A stretch of 64,000 bases of DNA from Desmodus rotundus (GCF_022682495.2 NC_071391.1:81991161-82055160); one strand, 5' to 3'; numbered from the stretch's first letter, positions 52,655-64,000 are shown. Made by a program: numbers and translations. The notes: generated by a model not told the origin, from the sequence alone.

Positions 52655-55600
52655 ATATAGGGGTGCTTGTGGTCTTTTGAATTAGTGTTTGGGTTCCTTC
52701 GGATATATTCCCAGAAGTGGGATTGCTGGGTCAAAAGGCAGATCCATTCTCAATTTTTTAAGGTATCTCCATACTGCTTTCCACAGAGGCTGCACCAGTC
52801 TACATTCCCACCAACAGTGCAAAAAGGTCCCCCTTTCTCCACATCCTCACCAGCACTTGTATGTTGATTTATTCACGATAGCCACTCTGACTGGTATGAG
52901 ATGGTATTTCATTGTGGTTTTCATTTGCATCTTTTCATATGTCTATCGGCTATCTGAATGTCCTCTTTAGAGAATTATCTATTCAAGTCCTTTGCCCATT
53001 TTTTTATTAGGTTGTTTTTTTGGTGTTGAGTCTCATAAGCGCTTTGTAAATTTTGGATATTAACCCATTATCAGATGTATCAGCAAATATGTTCTCCCAT
53101 TCTGTGGGTTTTCTTTTTATTTTGTTGATGATTTTCTTTGCTGTGCAAATCTTTTTAGTTTGATGTAATCCTGTTTGTGTATTTTTTCTTTTGTTTTCTT
53201 TGGGGAGATATAGCCAATAAAAAATTGCTACAAGTAATGTCCAAGATTTTTCTGCCTATGTTTTCTTCTGGGATTGTTATGGTTTCGGGTCTAACATTTA
53301 AGTCTTTGTTCTATTTTGAATTTATTCTTATGTGTGGTGTAAGAAGGTGGTGTAGTTTCATTTTTCTGCACATATCTGTCCAATTTTCCCAACACCATTT
53401 ATTGAATAAACTATCTTTAGCCCATTGTATGTGCCTGCTTCCAAATATTAATTGACTATAAAGATGTGAGTTTATTTCTGGGCTCTCTATTCTGTTCCAT
53501 TGATCTATGAGTCTGTTTTTATGCCAGTACCATGCTTTTTTCATTACTATGGCCTTATGGTACAGTTTGATATTAGGTAGCATGATTCCTCTAACTTGTT
53601 CTTCTTTCTCAGGATCACTGTTGCTATGTGGAGCCTTTCATGGTTCCATATAAGTTTTTGAAATATTTGTTCTAGTTCTGTGAAATGTGTCATTGGAATC
53701 TTAACAGGAGTTACATTGAATTTGTAGATTGCTTTGGGTAGTATGGACATTTTAATGATGTTAACTCTTCTTATCCATGAACATGGTATGTGCTTCCACT
53801 TATTTGTATCTTCTTCAATTTCTTTCTTTGGTGTTTTATAATTTTCCAAGTACAGGTCTTTTACATCATTGGTTAGGTTTATTCCTAGGCACTTTATCTT
53901 TTTGAAGCAAGTGTGAATAAGATTGTTTTCTTGATTTCCCTTTCTGTTAGTTCATTATTAGTGTATAAAAATGCAAATGACTTCTGGATATTAATTTTGT
54001 ATCCTGCTACTTTGCTGAATTCATTTATCAGTTCCAGTAGTTTCTTGGTGGAATCTTTGGGGTTCTCTATGTACAGAATCATGTCATCTGTGAATAAAGA
54101 CAGTTTTACTACTTCCTTTCCAATTTGGATGCCTTTTATTTCTTCTTTTTGTCTGATTGCTGTGGCTAGGACTTCCAATATTATGTTGATAAGTGAGGTG
54201 AAAGTGGACATCCCTGTCTTGTTCCTGATCTCAAGAGGAACATTTGCAGTTTTTTCCCATTGAGAATGATGCTGCCAGTGAGTTTGTTATATATGTGCTT
54301 TATTATGTTGAGGCACATTCCCTCTATTCCTACTTTGCTGAGAGTTTTTATCATAAATGAGTGCTGGATTTTATCAAATGTTTTTTCTGCATCTATTAAT
54401 ATGATCATGTGGGTTTTATCCTTCATTTTATTTATGTGGTAAATGTTGTACCAACCTTGTATTCCCAGAATAAATCCCATTTGATCATAGTGTAAATTCT
54501 TTCTGATGCATTTCTGTATTTGGTTTGCTGATATTTGTTTGAGGATTTTTGCACCTATGTTCATCAGAGATTGTGGCCTATAATTTTCTTTCTTTGTAGT
54601 GTTTTTATCTGGTTTTGGAATTAGGATAATGCTGGTTATGTAAAATGAGTTTGGGAGGCTTCCTTCATCTTGAATTTTATGAAATAGTTCAAGAAGCAGA
54701 GGTGTTAGTTCTTCTCAGAGTGTTTAGTAAAATTCCCCTGTGAAGCCATCCAGTCCAGGGTTTTTGTTTGTAGGGAGTTTTTTTATTATTATTATTACTG
54801 CTTCAATTTCTCTAGGTATAATCTGTCTATTCAGATTCTCTGATTCTTCCTGATTTAGTTTTGGAAGGTTGTATGTTTCTAGGAATTTATCCATTTCATC
54901 CGGGTTGTCCAGTTTGTTGGCATACAGTTGTTCACAATGTTTTCTTACTGTCCTTTGTGTTTTTTTGGTATCAGTTGTTATTTCTCCCCTTTCATTCCTG
55001 ATTTTATTTACTTGGGTCCTTTCTCTTTTTTTCTTGATGAGTCTAGTTCAAGGTTTGTCAATCCTCTTTATCTCTTCAAAGAACCAGCTCTTGGATTCAT
55101 TGATCTTTTTTGTATTTTTTAGACTCTACTTAGTTTATTTCTGCTCTGATCTTTATTACTTCCTTCCTTCTACTCTGGGCTTTGTTTGTTGTGCTTTTTC
55201 AAGTTCCTTTAAGTGTGTAAATTGTTTGTTTGAGCTTTTTCTTGTTTTTTTGAGATAGGTCTATAATGCTATGAATTTCCCTCTTAGGATTGCTGTCCCA
55301 GTGTCCCATAGATTGTGGATTGCTGTGTCCTCATTTTCATGTATTTCAAGGTATCTTTTGATTTCTTCCCTGATCTCATTGTTGACCCATTCATTGTTTA
55401 ATAACATATTATTTAGCTTCCATGTCTTTGTGTGTTTTTCAGTGTTTTTATGATTGATTTCTAGCTTTATAGCATTGTGTTCAGAGAAGATTCTTGGTAT
55501 GATTTCAATCTTCTTAAATTTATCGAGACTTGTTTTGTGTCCTAACATGTGGTCTATCCTAGAAAATGTTCCATGTGCACTTGAAAAGTATGTATATTCT

Positions 55601-58062
55601 GCTGTTTTGGGGTGAAATGTTCTGAAGATATCAATTAAATCCATTTCATCTAGTGCACAGGTGGCAAACGCAAGGCCCACAGACTGAATCTGGCCCTCCA
55701 CTGTGTTTTATCTGGCCCAGCACCTTGTTTCTACCCTGCAGCAGCACCAAGCTCTTGCTTAACTGTTAAGGAGTAATTACATTTATACAGTCCTGAGATT
55801 ACATTTGGCCCTTTGAAGGCAACCATGAGGCTGCTGTGGCCCTCCGTGAAAATGAGTTTGACACCCCTGGTCTAGTGTGTCATTTAAGGCCACTGTCTCC
55901 TTGTTGATTTCTGCCTGGAAGATCCATCCAATTGAAGTCAATGGGGTGTTAAAATCGCTGACTATGACTGTATTTCTGTCAATCTCTCCATTTCTGTCCA
56001 TCAAGATTTGCTTTATATATTTAAGTGCACCTATGTTGGGTGCATAAATGTTTACTAGGGATATATCCTCTTATTGGATTGCTCCCTTTATCATTATATA
56101 GTGTCCTTCTTTGTCTCTTAATATAGCCTTGGTTTTAAAGTCTGTTTTCTTGGACATCAGTACTGCTACCTCAGCTTTTTTTTCTTTTCGATTTGCATGA
56201 AATATCTTTTTTCACCCCTTTACTTTTAGTCTCTGTGTATCTTTTGATCTGAGATGGGTATCTTGGAGGCAGCATATATATGGGTCTTGTTTTCTTATCC
56301 ATTCAGCTCCCCTATGTCTTTTGGTTGGAGCATTTAAGCCATTTACATTTAAGGTGATTATTGATAGATATATATGTACTGCCATTTTTTTGTTTGACTA
56401 TTTTCCCCTGGTTTTTTTTTTTCCTTTCTCTTTTTCTTATTCTTCTTAAAGCAAGCTCTTTAACATTTGTTGCAGTGCTGGTTTGATATTAACAAACTCC
56501 TTTAGCTTTTTCTTGTCTGGGAACCTCCTTATTTCTCCTTCAATTTTAAATGATAGTCTCGCTGGGTAAAGTAGCCTTGGTTGTAGGTCCTTGCTTTTCT
56601 TCATCTTGAATATTTCACACAATTCCCTTCTGGCTTGAAATATTTCTGATGAGTAATCAGATGATAGTGTAATTGGTGTTTCCTCGTTGGTAACTATCTG
56701 CTTTTCTCTTTTGGCTTTTAGGATTCTCTCCTTGTCTTTAAGCCTTGTCATTTTAATTATGATGTGTCTCAGTGTAGGCCTCTTTCAGTCCAACTTGTTC
56801 GGGATTCTCTGAGCTTCCTGGACTTCTGTGTCTGTTTCCTTCACCAGATTAAGGAAGTTTTCGGTCATTATTTCTGCAAATAGGTTCTCAATCCCTTGTT
56901 TACTCACTTCCCCTTCTGGTATTTCCATGATACGAATGTCGTTTGCTTCATGTTGTCCAAAATGTTTCCTAAGTGCTTCTCATTTTTTAAAATTCTTTTT
57001 CTTTTTCTTGCTCTGCCTGGGTGTTTTTTTCTACCTTGTCTTCCAAATCACTGATGCAGTCCTCTGCTTCATCTAAACAACTGTCTATTCCTTCCAGTGT
57101 ATTGTTTATTTTAGATATTGCATTCTTTATTTCTGACTGGTTCTTTCTAATAGTTTTTATGTCCTTTTTTGGTGCTGTTGAAATCCTTATAATCATTATT
57201 CTAAACTCTATCTGATAAATTGCTTGCCTCCATTTCACTTAGTTCTTCTCCTGGAGAATTCTCTTGTTCTTTCACTTGGGGTCTGTTACTTTGTCTTCCT
57301 ATTTTGGCTGCTTCTTTGAATTTTCTGCCTTAGTCTGTTAAACTAATCAGTCATCAAGCTGATCATCTGATAAACTAATCAAGTTGTGATCTGCAGCCCA
57401 GTTTAATCTCCACAGGGCAGGGCTATTGCTTCCCCTCAGGCTGATGCCACTTGGAGAAGAATGCTTTGCCTGAGAAAGATGGTTTCTGCAGTATAGGGAA
57501 TGACTCAACACAGAGATCCTGGCAGCTGTTCCTTCAGTTCTCTCCCCAGAGCCACCAAACCCAGAGTCTCCTCAAGCATCTCTAGTCCACTCTGCCTTCC
57601 CTCTGCTGGAGCCTAGGACAAGTGGCTGCAAATGACATTTTGTGCATTGACCCTTTCAGAGGCTCTCTGAGTCTCCAGCTGTCTCTCCCTGGCAGGCAGA
57701 AACCCTGCTGCATTTCATAGCTGGATGTTATCTGGGTTCCTTCCCGGCTCTGGTGCTGTACGCTGGGGAGCCCAGCTTTCGGTTTTCACCCACACTTTTC
57801 AGGATGATCCCCCAGCTGCTGAAATATCCCTCCAGATCTTCAGCTGCCACCTGTGGGTGCCCAGCCAGCCCTCTCAAGCACTCCGTACCAGTCACATTGG
57901 TGAAGTGGTTTCTCCTGTCTGTCCATGGTTATAAGGATTCTCTTCAGCTAGTGTTCAGTTGCGTATTCCAGATGATTTATCTATAATTTACTTGTAATTC
58001 CAGATTGGTCCTGGGAGGAGGTTAGTGTAGCTTCCACTTACTCATCCACCATCTAGGATCTC
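52655..58062 (-). mobile_element. Old L1, nearly full length but lacking its 3' end
   Basis: On the - strand this begins near 58062 (CCTAGATGGTGGATGAG), with a 5' UTR to about 57240, ORF1 pieces (57238-56987 coiled coil; 56751-56446 with QPRLLYPARLSFKIEG) and ORF2 pieces. The ORF2 pieces are endonuclease (56004-55783 with VSDFNTPL; 55701-55261), reverse transcriptase (54564-54181 with [14 protein letters not shown]; 54211-53894, where FTDDMILY replaces FADD) and C-terminal (53849-53311). It stops near 52655 inside the ORF2 C-terminus, so the last part of ORF2, the 3' UTR and the tail are absent. It is an older subfamily than 19489-26218, with many stops and frameshifts. Confidence 0.9.
55656..55869. 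mobile_element. hAT-type MITE nested in L1 ORF2
   Basis: It is a 214 bp element with ends CACAGGTGGCAAACGC and, inverted, CAGGGGTGTCAAACTC. The 8 bp duplication is ATCTAGTG (55648-55655) and GTCTAGTG (55870-55877), one mismatch. It interrupts the L1 endonuclease region. hAT elements make 8 bp duplications, which supports the call. Confidence 0.88.
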
Positions 58063-58626
58063 CATTTCTGATTTCTGTCAGCAGATTTTCCTTTTTACTT
58101 GAACCAGTTTGAAGTCAGTTTCTGACACTTTCAGAAAGAGTTCTGACTTCTAAAGTAACCCAGGTTAAGCAAACTCAGACAACTAGGATTCAGAGTCTGG
58201 CCAGTTGCAAAGTGGGTGATGCCTCAGAGATTCTCCTTATATGGAAATTGGCAGGGGGAGCATTTTTTTCCCCCTGAGGAAAAGGCCCCAGCATTGTTGG
58301 AAAAAGCAAGGACTGCTGAAGGGAATGTTGTGCATTCTTGCAGAAAACTGAATAAAGCAATATCTATATATTTATCCTCAAGAAATCTCGGGGAGACTGG
58401 GGAGGAGGCATGGCTGAAGCCCTCCAGTTATACATGAAGGCATTAAACTTTAAAATCACTCTCTTTGTGTCCTCAGGTTGGTGAGTCGTAGGCTTGCTCA
58501 GATTACATGAGAATAGCATGTCACTGACAGCTGTCCCACAATGTACTTGGCTATCTGCAAGGTGGTGAGCTCCCTGTCTTTAGAGGTGTGTAAGCAGATA
58601 CAATGAGAGGGGGTACAGGTTAGAAC
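58063..58626. other. Anonymous intergenic sequence
   Basis: No exon or repeat recognised. Confidence 0.4.
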
Positions 58627-58930
58627 AGCATTTTTCAGTGGTCCATGGACCACCAAACCATAATCACTTGGAATTTCTCCAGCATGTGGATTCCTAGGCC
58701 CTGCACAGACTACTCAATCAGGACCTCTAGGAAGTAATACAGGAACTAGTAGGTTTTGCCACCTCCCCCAAGTGATTCTGATGTTCATTAAAATGTGAGA
58801 CTCTCCAATTATATCAGTTCTTCTCAAACTGAAAAGTATACAGATAATCTTGGTATCTTGTTAAATGCAGACTCAACTTCAGTGGGTTCAGGATAAGGGA
58901 CTGAGACTCTGCTCATATAATAATATCCAA
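58627..58930 (+). mobile_element. Two MER5-like hAT remnants
   Basis: 'GTGGTCCATGGACCACCAAA', 'CCTAGGCCCTGCACAGACTA' and 'AGTGATTCTGATGTTCATTA' mark the first (58627-58812). 'CAGTTCTTCTCAAACTGAAA' and 'TGAGACTCTGCTCATATAAT' mark a second, shorter one. Confidence 0.65.
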
Positions 58931-58956
58931 ACATATTTAAAAAGAAAAAAAAAAAG

Positions 58957-59150
58957 GGCCCTGACTGGTGCGGCTTGGTTGGCTGGGCGTCATCCCACAA
59001 AACAAAGGGATGCCTGTTCGATTCCCAGTCGAGTTCAATCCTAGACGTTGGGGAACACAGGAGAAGCAATCTAATCAATGTTTCTCTCCCTCTCTTTGTC
59101 TCTCACTTCCCCTGTCTCTAAAAATAAATAAATAAAATCAATCTTTAAAA
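58957..59150 (+). mobile_element. VES SINE
   Basis: The head GCCCTGACTGGTGCGGCTTG and a B-box-like TGTTCGATTCCCAG are followed by a CT-rich part and AAAATAAATAAATAAAATCA. A-rich flanks ending in AGGG on both sides are compatible with the duplication. Confidence 0.88.
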
Positions 59151-59687
59151 AAAGAAAAAAAGGGAGAAATGGCTTAATTATATTTTAAAGTAAAATAATC
59201 GAACTCATTGTAATAAAAGATAACAACTGTGCTAACCTAATGCACATAAAATATGCCAATTACTTCTAAGGTACCCAGCTATTACTGTTTCCATGCTTTC
59301 CAATAATTCAAAGGAACAGTTAAAGTTCTTCTACAGGGTGGTCACTGAGGTATAAAAATGCCAACATTGCTGAAACATTTCATGTAATTAACGTCTCACA
59401 CGCCATTAGAGTGGTGCAAACTGCTTCCCATAGTTCTGACTACCTCTACACTTTACCATAAGAGACAGAAGTTATCAGGTTATTTATTAAATCAAAATTA
59501 CTATGTGTTCAGTAAATAAATAGTTACAAAAATTAATTCATTGAGCATGGTTTTCCAAACATTTTTCAAAAAATACTTTCACTACAATTATTAATTATAC
59601 CAAGGACACATAAAACACTCAGCTGTTTGCAAGAATACTTTATACATGTATTTCAAATACCATTTTGAAGGTGATTTATAAAATTAT
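59151..59687. other. AT-rich sequence, possibly ATM intronic
   Basis: No repeat or exon recognised. Because it adjoins the ATM-like exon on the intron side, part may derive from the following ATM intron. That needs an alignment. Confidence 0.3.
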
Positions 59688-59862
59688 CTGTTCCTGAACC
59701 TCCGTCTGATCATCCACAAGAAGTATAAGTGTAGCAACAATAACATGAAGACGATTTTCTAAAGCATCCTTACAGTAAGTCACTGCTGTGCTGCAAACCC
59801 AGCTTTGTAGGTCACAACAAAGGAAGAAGCTACGTAATGACACATCCATAAAACGACAAGGT
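59688..59862 (-). pseudogene. ATM: Isolated ATM-like exon with intron flanks
   Basis: ATM is the DNA-damage checkpoint kinase. On the - strand this 175 bp stretch reads [36 protein letters not shown] and [19 protein letters not shown], closely matching one exon of the ATM helical (FAT-upstream) region. It is preceded by an acceptor-like CTGTTTTTTTCCCTATATTAG and followed at the exon end by ATAATTTT, where the true donor would be GTAATTTT, so the donor GT has become AT. The presence of both intron borders shows a genomic copy, not a retrocopy. No neighbouring ATM exon was recognised. Substitutions such as LLV and VDDQT mark decay. In human, ATM and LAYN lie on the same chromosome arm (11q22-23), so a short intrachromosomal duplication is plausible. 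Confidence 0.85.
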
Positions 59863-60021
59863 CTAATATAGGGAAAAAAACAGTTAAGGTCTAGGAACCT
59901 ACTTTGATATAAACTCATGCAAACATCATTTTTATTCAGCAGTTCTAATTCTGATATGACTTGACATAAAAGTCACTTTCACATACAATCAATCCCTCAA
60001 AGCCAATGAAGAAAAGTGGCA

Positions 60022-60090
60022 TCATCAAAATGGTGGAGTAGGCAGCTCCTGTTTCCCCTGACAGAAGCACTGAAGAGCAAGCACAGGTAG
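60022..60090 (+). repeat. Possible L1 5'-end scrap
   Basis: 'CATCAAAATGGTGGAGTAGG' resembles the start of an old L1 5' UTR. Very short. Confidence 0.3.
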
Positions 60091-60124
60091 GAGTGTGCTT
60101 CTGTTTTATTTCTTCATTTATTTT

Positions 60125-61345
60125 TTTTATTCCACATATCATTTAAATCATATGGTATTTGCCTTTTCTGTCTGACTTTAACATAATACCCTTTAGGTTT
60201 ATCCATGTTGTCACAAATAGCAAAATTTCATTTTTCTTTATGGCTGAGTAATATTCCTGTGTGTATGTACCACCCCTTCTTAATCCAGTCATCTATCGTT
60301 GGACATTTAGGTTGCTTCCACATCTCAGCAATGAACATAGTGGTGTACATATCTTTTTTGGATTTTTGCAGGTAAATATCTAGAAGTGGAATTGCTATGT
60401 CATATGGGTAGTTCTATTTTGAATTTTTTGAGGAACCTCCATACTGTTTTCCATAGTAGCTGCACCAATTTACAATCTCACCAACAGAAACAAACTCATA
60501 GATACAGAAAACAAATTGGTGGTCGCCAGATGGAAGTGGGAACAGGGGAATGGGTGAAAAAGGTGAAAGGAATTAGGAAGTACAGATTCCAGTTATAAAA
60601 GCAGCCATGAGGATGTAAGGTACAGCATAGGAAAAATAGTCAATAACATTGTAATAACTGTATGTGGTGTCAGGTGGGTACTAGATCTATCAGGATGATC
60701 ATTTCATAAGATATATGAGGGGGGACCCCCAAAATGGAATTTATTTATAAAATATTGTGTATTTATTCTTACATGTTTGAACTTCGGTCACTTTTAAAGT
60801 ACTCTCCATGTGATGATTGAGACATTTTTCCACTGCTCATTACATTTTTTGAACTTGTTAATTTTGATGCCTTTCAGTGCTTCTGCCATTTTTTGCTTTA
60901 CCTCTTCCACATCAGCAAAACATTTCTCTTTGAGGGCATGTTTCTTCTGGGGAAACAAACAAAAAAAACGTCGCTTAGGGCAAGCTTGGGTGAATAGGGT
61001 ATGTGGAGCAAGGGGTCATGCCATTTTGGGGTCAGAAACTGCTGAACACTCAGCACAGTGTGGGCAGATGTGCTCATAAATCACCCACCATGAATGCATT
61101 GAAAAAGTCTTCAGAAAAACTCACTGAAGCCGAATGCAGCCTCTCACAACAATGCAAGCTGGTACAGAGGGGTTCCTAGAACACCTACCTAACAGGAGAC
61201 ACTGTACTACATGGGGACACTGTCCAGAAGATAACTCCAGGTATTTTGGGGCCCCCCCTCATATAAATGTCTGACCCTGACATTGTACTATGTGAAATTA
61301 ACACAATATTGCATGTCAACTGTAATCAAAAAATAAAATTTAAAA
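60125..61345 (+). mobile_element. L1 3' end with inverted 5' part (twin-priming), hosting a mariner
   Basis: 60125-60492 is the - strand L1 ORF2 C-terminal region (antisense of CATACTGTTTTCCATAGTAG and GAATATTACTCAGCCATAAA). At 60493 the orientation flips, and the + strand L1 3' end runs to 60715 (GGTGGTCGCCAGATGGAAGT, GGATGTAAGGTACAGCATAG). It resumes after the mariner at 61264 (AATGTCTGACCCTGACATTG) to the A-rich tail near 61345. An inverted 5' half joined to a normal 3' end is the hallmark of twin priming. Confidence 0.85.
60716..61261 (-). mobile_element. Mariner-like deletion derivative nested in L1
   Basis: The ends TGAGGGGGGACCCCCAAAAT and, inverted, TGAGGGGGGGCCCCAAAATA are flanked by TA (60714-60715, 61262-61263). 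On the - strand a decayed transposase C-terminus is readable (KCLNHHMESTLKVTEVQTC to a TAA near the left end). The 546 bp length is below half of a full mariner, so the transposase is internally deleted. It inserted into a TATA of the L1 3' UTR. Confidence 0.88.
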
Positions 61346-61543
61346 AATCTTAATAAAGAATGAAGCAGCTCTGCAGCCTGTCATGAAAAGATCTCCAATG
61401 ATAGTATAAAATAAAAATCATTCGTGTTAAACAGTAATTTTTTTTCAAGAATTGTCAGTACTTTGTTAGAACTCTATGAACAAAGGTTTACAGAAATCAA
61501 GCAAATGCTTAATCAAGAAAAAGGCAAATTTAAAACTGTAAAG

Positions 61544-63524
61544 TCAGCTTCTGGCCAAGATGAAGGCGTAGGTAGACACACTGTGCCTCCTTGCACAACC
61601 AAAAGAAGGACAACAACAATTTAAAGACAAAAAACAACCAGAACTGACAGAAAATTGAACTGTGTGGAAGCCCAACAACCAAGGAGATAAAGAAAAAAAT
61701 ATTCATCCAGACTGGTAGGAGGGGTGGAGATGAGCAGCTGGGGCAGAGAGGACTCGTGGCAAGGTGGCAGCTAGTGGACCCAGCAAGGTGGTGGATTGTG
61801 GAACGGGGCAGGCCAGGCTGAAGCTAGCAGCCCCCACAAGGTGGTGGCTGGCAGACCCTGCAGCCCCACATTCACACAAAAATAGACCAGGAGGAATGGC
61901 TGGGGAGCAAAGCAGACCACGCGACCCAGGGCTCCAGCATGGGGAAATAAAGCCTCAAACCTCTGGTTGAAAACAACTGTGGGGGCTGAGATGGCAGCAG
62001 GAGAAACTCTCAGCCTCACAGGAGAGTTTGTTGGAGAGACCCACAGGGGCCTAGAGCATGCACAAGCCCACCCACTCGGGAATCAGCACCAGAGGGGCCC
62101 AGCCTGATTGTGGGTAGCAGAGGGAGTGACTGAAATCTGGCAGAGAGTGGAGCAAGTGCCATTGCTCCCTCTTGGCCCCTCCCCCACGTCCAGCGTCACA
62201 GCACAGTGACCAGCGTTACCCCGCCCCAGTGGACACCTAAGGCTCCACCCCTTTACATAACAGGCATGCCAAGACAAAAAAAATGGCCCAAATGAAAGAA
62301 CAGATCAAAGCTCCAGAAAAAATACAACTAAGCAACGAAGACATAGCCAACCTATCAGATGCACAGTTCAAAACACTGGTAATCAGGAAGCTCACAGAAT
62401 TGCTTGAATTTGGTCTCAAATTAGATGAAAAAATGAAGGCTATGCTAAGAGAAAGGAAAATGTACAGGGAACCAATAGTGAGGCGAAGGAAACTGGGACT
62501 CAAATCAACGGTATGGACCAGAAGAAAGAAAGAAACATCCAACCAGAAAAGAATGAAGAAACAAGAATTCAAAAAAATGAGGAGAGGCTTAGGAACCTCC
62601 AGGACATCTGGAAATGTTCCAACATCCGAATTATAGGGGTACCAGAGGAGAAGAGGAAGAACAAAAAATTGAAAACTTATTTGAACAAATAATGAAGGAG
62701 AACTTCCCTAATCTGGCAAAGGAAATAGACTTCCAGGAAGTCCAGGAAGCTCAGAGAGTCCCAAAGAAGCTGGACCCAAGGAGGGACACACCAAGGCACA
62801 TCATAATTACATTACCCAAGATGAAACAGAAGGACAGAATCTTAGAAGCAGCAAGAGAAAAGGACACAGTTACCTACAAAGGAGTTCCCATAAGACTGTC
62901 AGCTGATTTCTCAAAAGAGACCTTACAGGCAAGAAGGGGCTAGAAATAAGTATTTGAAGTCACGAAAGGCAAGGACCTACATCCAAGATTACTGTATCCA
63001 GCAAAGCTATCATTTAGAATGGAAGGGCAGATAAAGTGCTTCCCAGATAAGGTCAAGTTCAAGGAGTTCATCATCACCAAGCCCTTACATGAAATGTTAA
63101 AGGGATTTATCTAAGAAAAAGAAGATAAAAAATAGGAACAGTAAAAATGACAGCAAACTCACAGTTATTAACAACCACACCTAAAACAAAAACAAAAGCA
63201 AACTAAGCATACAACTAGAACAGGAACAGAACCACAGAAATGGAGATCACATGGAGGGTTATCAAGAGAGGAGTGGGAGGGAGAGAGAGGGGGGAAAGAT
63301 ACAGAGAATAAGTAGCATAAATGTCAGGTAGAAAATAGACAGGGAGAGGTTGAGAATAGTATAGGAAATGTAGAAGCCAAAGAACTTATAAGTATGACCC
63401 ATGGACATGAACTATAGGGGGGGAATGTGGGAGGGAGGGGGTGGGCAGGATGGAGTGGACTGAAGGGGGGGAAATGGGACAACTGTAATAGCATAATCAG
63501 TAAATATATATATTTTTTTTTTAA
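61544..63524 (+). mobile_element. Full-length HAL1-type half-L1
   Basis: It has a 5' UTR from 61544 (CTTCTGGCCAAGATGAAGG), ORF1 from 62283 (MAQMKEQIKAPEKIQLSNED) with frameshifts near 62455 and 62645 and a TAG at 62941-62943, and a 3' UTR from about 63115 with the polypurine tract GGGGGGGAATGTGGGAGGGA and AATCAGTAAATATATATATT. Flanks AAAACTGTAAAG (61532-61543) and AAAAACGTAAAG (63525-63536) form an imperfect duplication. No ORF2 is present. It is closely related to 36953-38884. Confidence 0.93.
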
Positions 63525-63536
63525 AAAAACGTAAAG

Positions 63537-63740
63537 CTCTGGCTGGTGTGACTCCGTGGATCAAGTGCCGTACTGCAAACCAAAGGATCATCAGGTTCAA
63601 TTCCCAGTCAGGGCACCTGCCTGGGTTGTAGACCAGGTCCCCAGTAGGGGGCGTACAGGAAGCAACCACACATTGATGTTTCTCTCCTTCTCCCACCCTT
63701 CTCTTCTCTAAATATAAACAAATAAAATCTTTAAAATTCT
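63537..63740 (+). mobile_element. VES SINE abutting the HAL1 3' duplication
   Basis: The head GCTCTGGCTGGTGTGACTCC and CATCAGGTTCAATTCCCAGT (B box region) with a second unit are followed by TCTCCTTCTCCCACCCTTCT and an AAACAAATAAAATC tail. It starts at the base after the HAL1 duplication. Confidence 0.9.
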
Positions 63741-64000
63741 TTTAAAAATAAAACTGAAGAAAAACTTTGCGGTGATTTTAGTTGCCCTTGCCCTACTCCT
63801 CCCCAGCTTGGCCTTAGTATTCCCCAATTCCTAATGGGGGACACTGGACTGTAGTTCTGGAGAAAGCAGAACAGACCTTATTTGCTATTATTGCGTACGT
63901 TTGTTCTAAGCCTGTCTGAGAGCTGCCTGAAGGCTGGAAAATCTGCAGGCATTGCTTGAAATCATTAAGCTGGCCAAACAACCCTTGGCTCCCTGGGACA
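63741..64000. other. Anonymous intergenic sequence to window end
   Basis: No exon or repeat recognised. No sign of a SIK2 first exon or CpG island. Confidence 0.4.

Noticed and set aside
63741..64000. First exon of SIK2 expected downstream of LAYN
   Set aside because: No CpG island or kinase N-terminus is visible before the window ends.

Overview
The window is mammalian nuclear DNA, most probably from a bat of the Yangochiroptera. The main evidence is at least eleven tRNA-derived SINEs with the 'CCCTGGCTGGTGTGGCTCAG' head typical of VES elements. Several mariner, Tigger and hAT elements and young L1 and half-L1 (HAL1) elements accompany them. There are no operons, ribosome binding sites or other prokaryotic features. 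Almost all short open frames are chance frames or antisense frames inside repeats.

The only active host coding sequence I can support is the last coding exon of LAYN (layilin), 2041-2398 on the + strand, with a clear splice acceptor and both talin-binding-type tail motifs. Bases 1-2040 would be its last intron, which carries an antisense HAL1. The rest looks like the intergenic region downstream of LAYN (in human, towards SIK2), heavily expanded by transposons. No SIK2 exon is visible.

Layout: 1-1.2 kb HAL1; 2.0-2.4 kb LAYN exon; 2.4-5.2 kb flank with L2 remnants; 5.2-6.9 kb mariner fragment and an older HAL1; 7.4-10.7 kb short L1, Tigger-like MITE, VES, MIR and MLT1; 12.1-12.8 kb truncated HAL1; 13.1-13.6 kb mariner-like element; 15.6-16.8 kb a VES SINE split by a solo LTR and probably an L1 tail; 19.0-27.7 kb a DCP2 retropseudogene on the - strand, broken by a solo LTR and a 6.7 kb nearly intact L1; 28-36 kb VES, MIR, MLT1, MER20 and hAT elements plus two unexplained coding-like stretches; 37.0-38.9 kb a full-length HAL1 with a nearly open ORF1; 40-42 kb MLT1, MIR and an L2 cluster; 43.3-46.65 kb an old L1 3' end interrupted by VES and a full HAL1; 48-52 kb old repeats and a VES/L1 composite; 52.7-58.1 kb an old L1 with a nested hAT; 59.7-59.9 kb one ATM-like exon with intron flanks; 60.1-61.3 kb a rearranged L1 with a nested mariner; 61.5-63.5 kb another full-length HAL1; then a VES.

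The most unusual content is (1) six HAL1-type elements, which have a 5' UTR and ORF1 joined directly to a 3' UTR with no ORF2, three of them full-length with target-site duplications; (2) an L1 with only two obvious disabling changes in ORF2, a possible recent source of trans-acting machinery for HAL1 and VES; (3) an unprocessed ATM exon fragment and a processed DCP2 copy; and (4) several nested insertions that give relative dates. Family names come from recall of consensus features, not from a database search, and boundaries without a stated target-site duplication are approximate.
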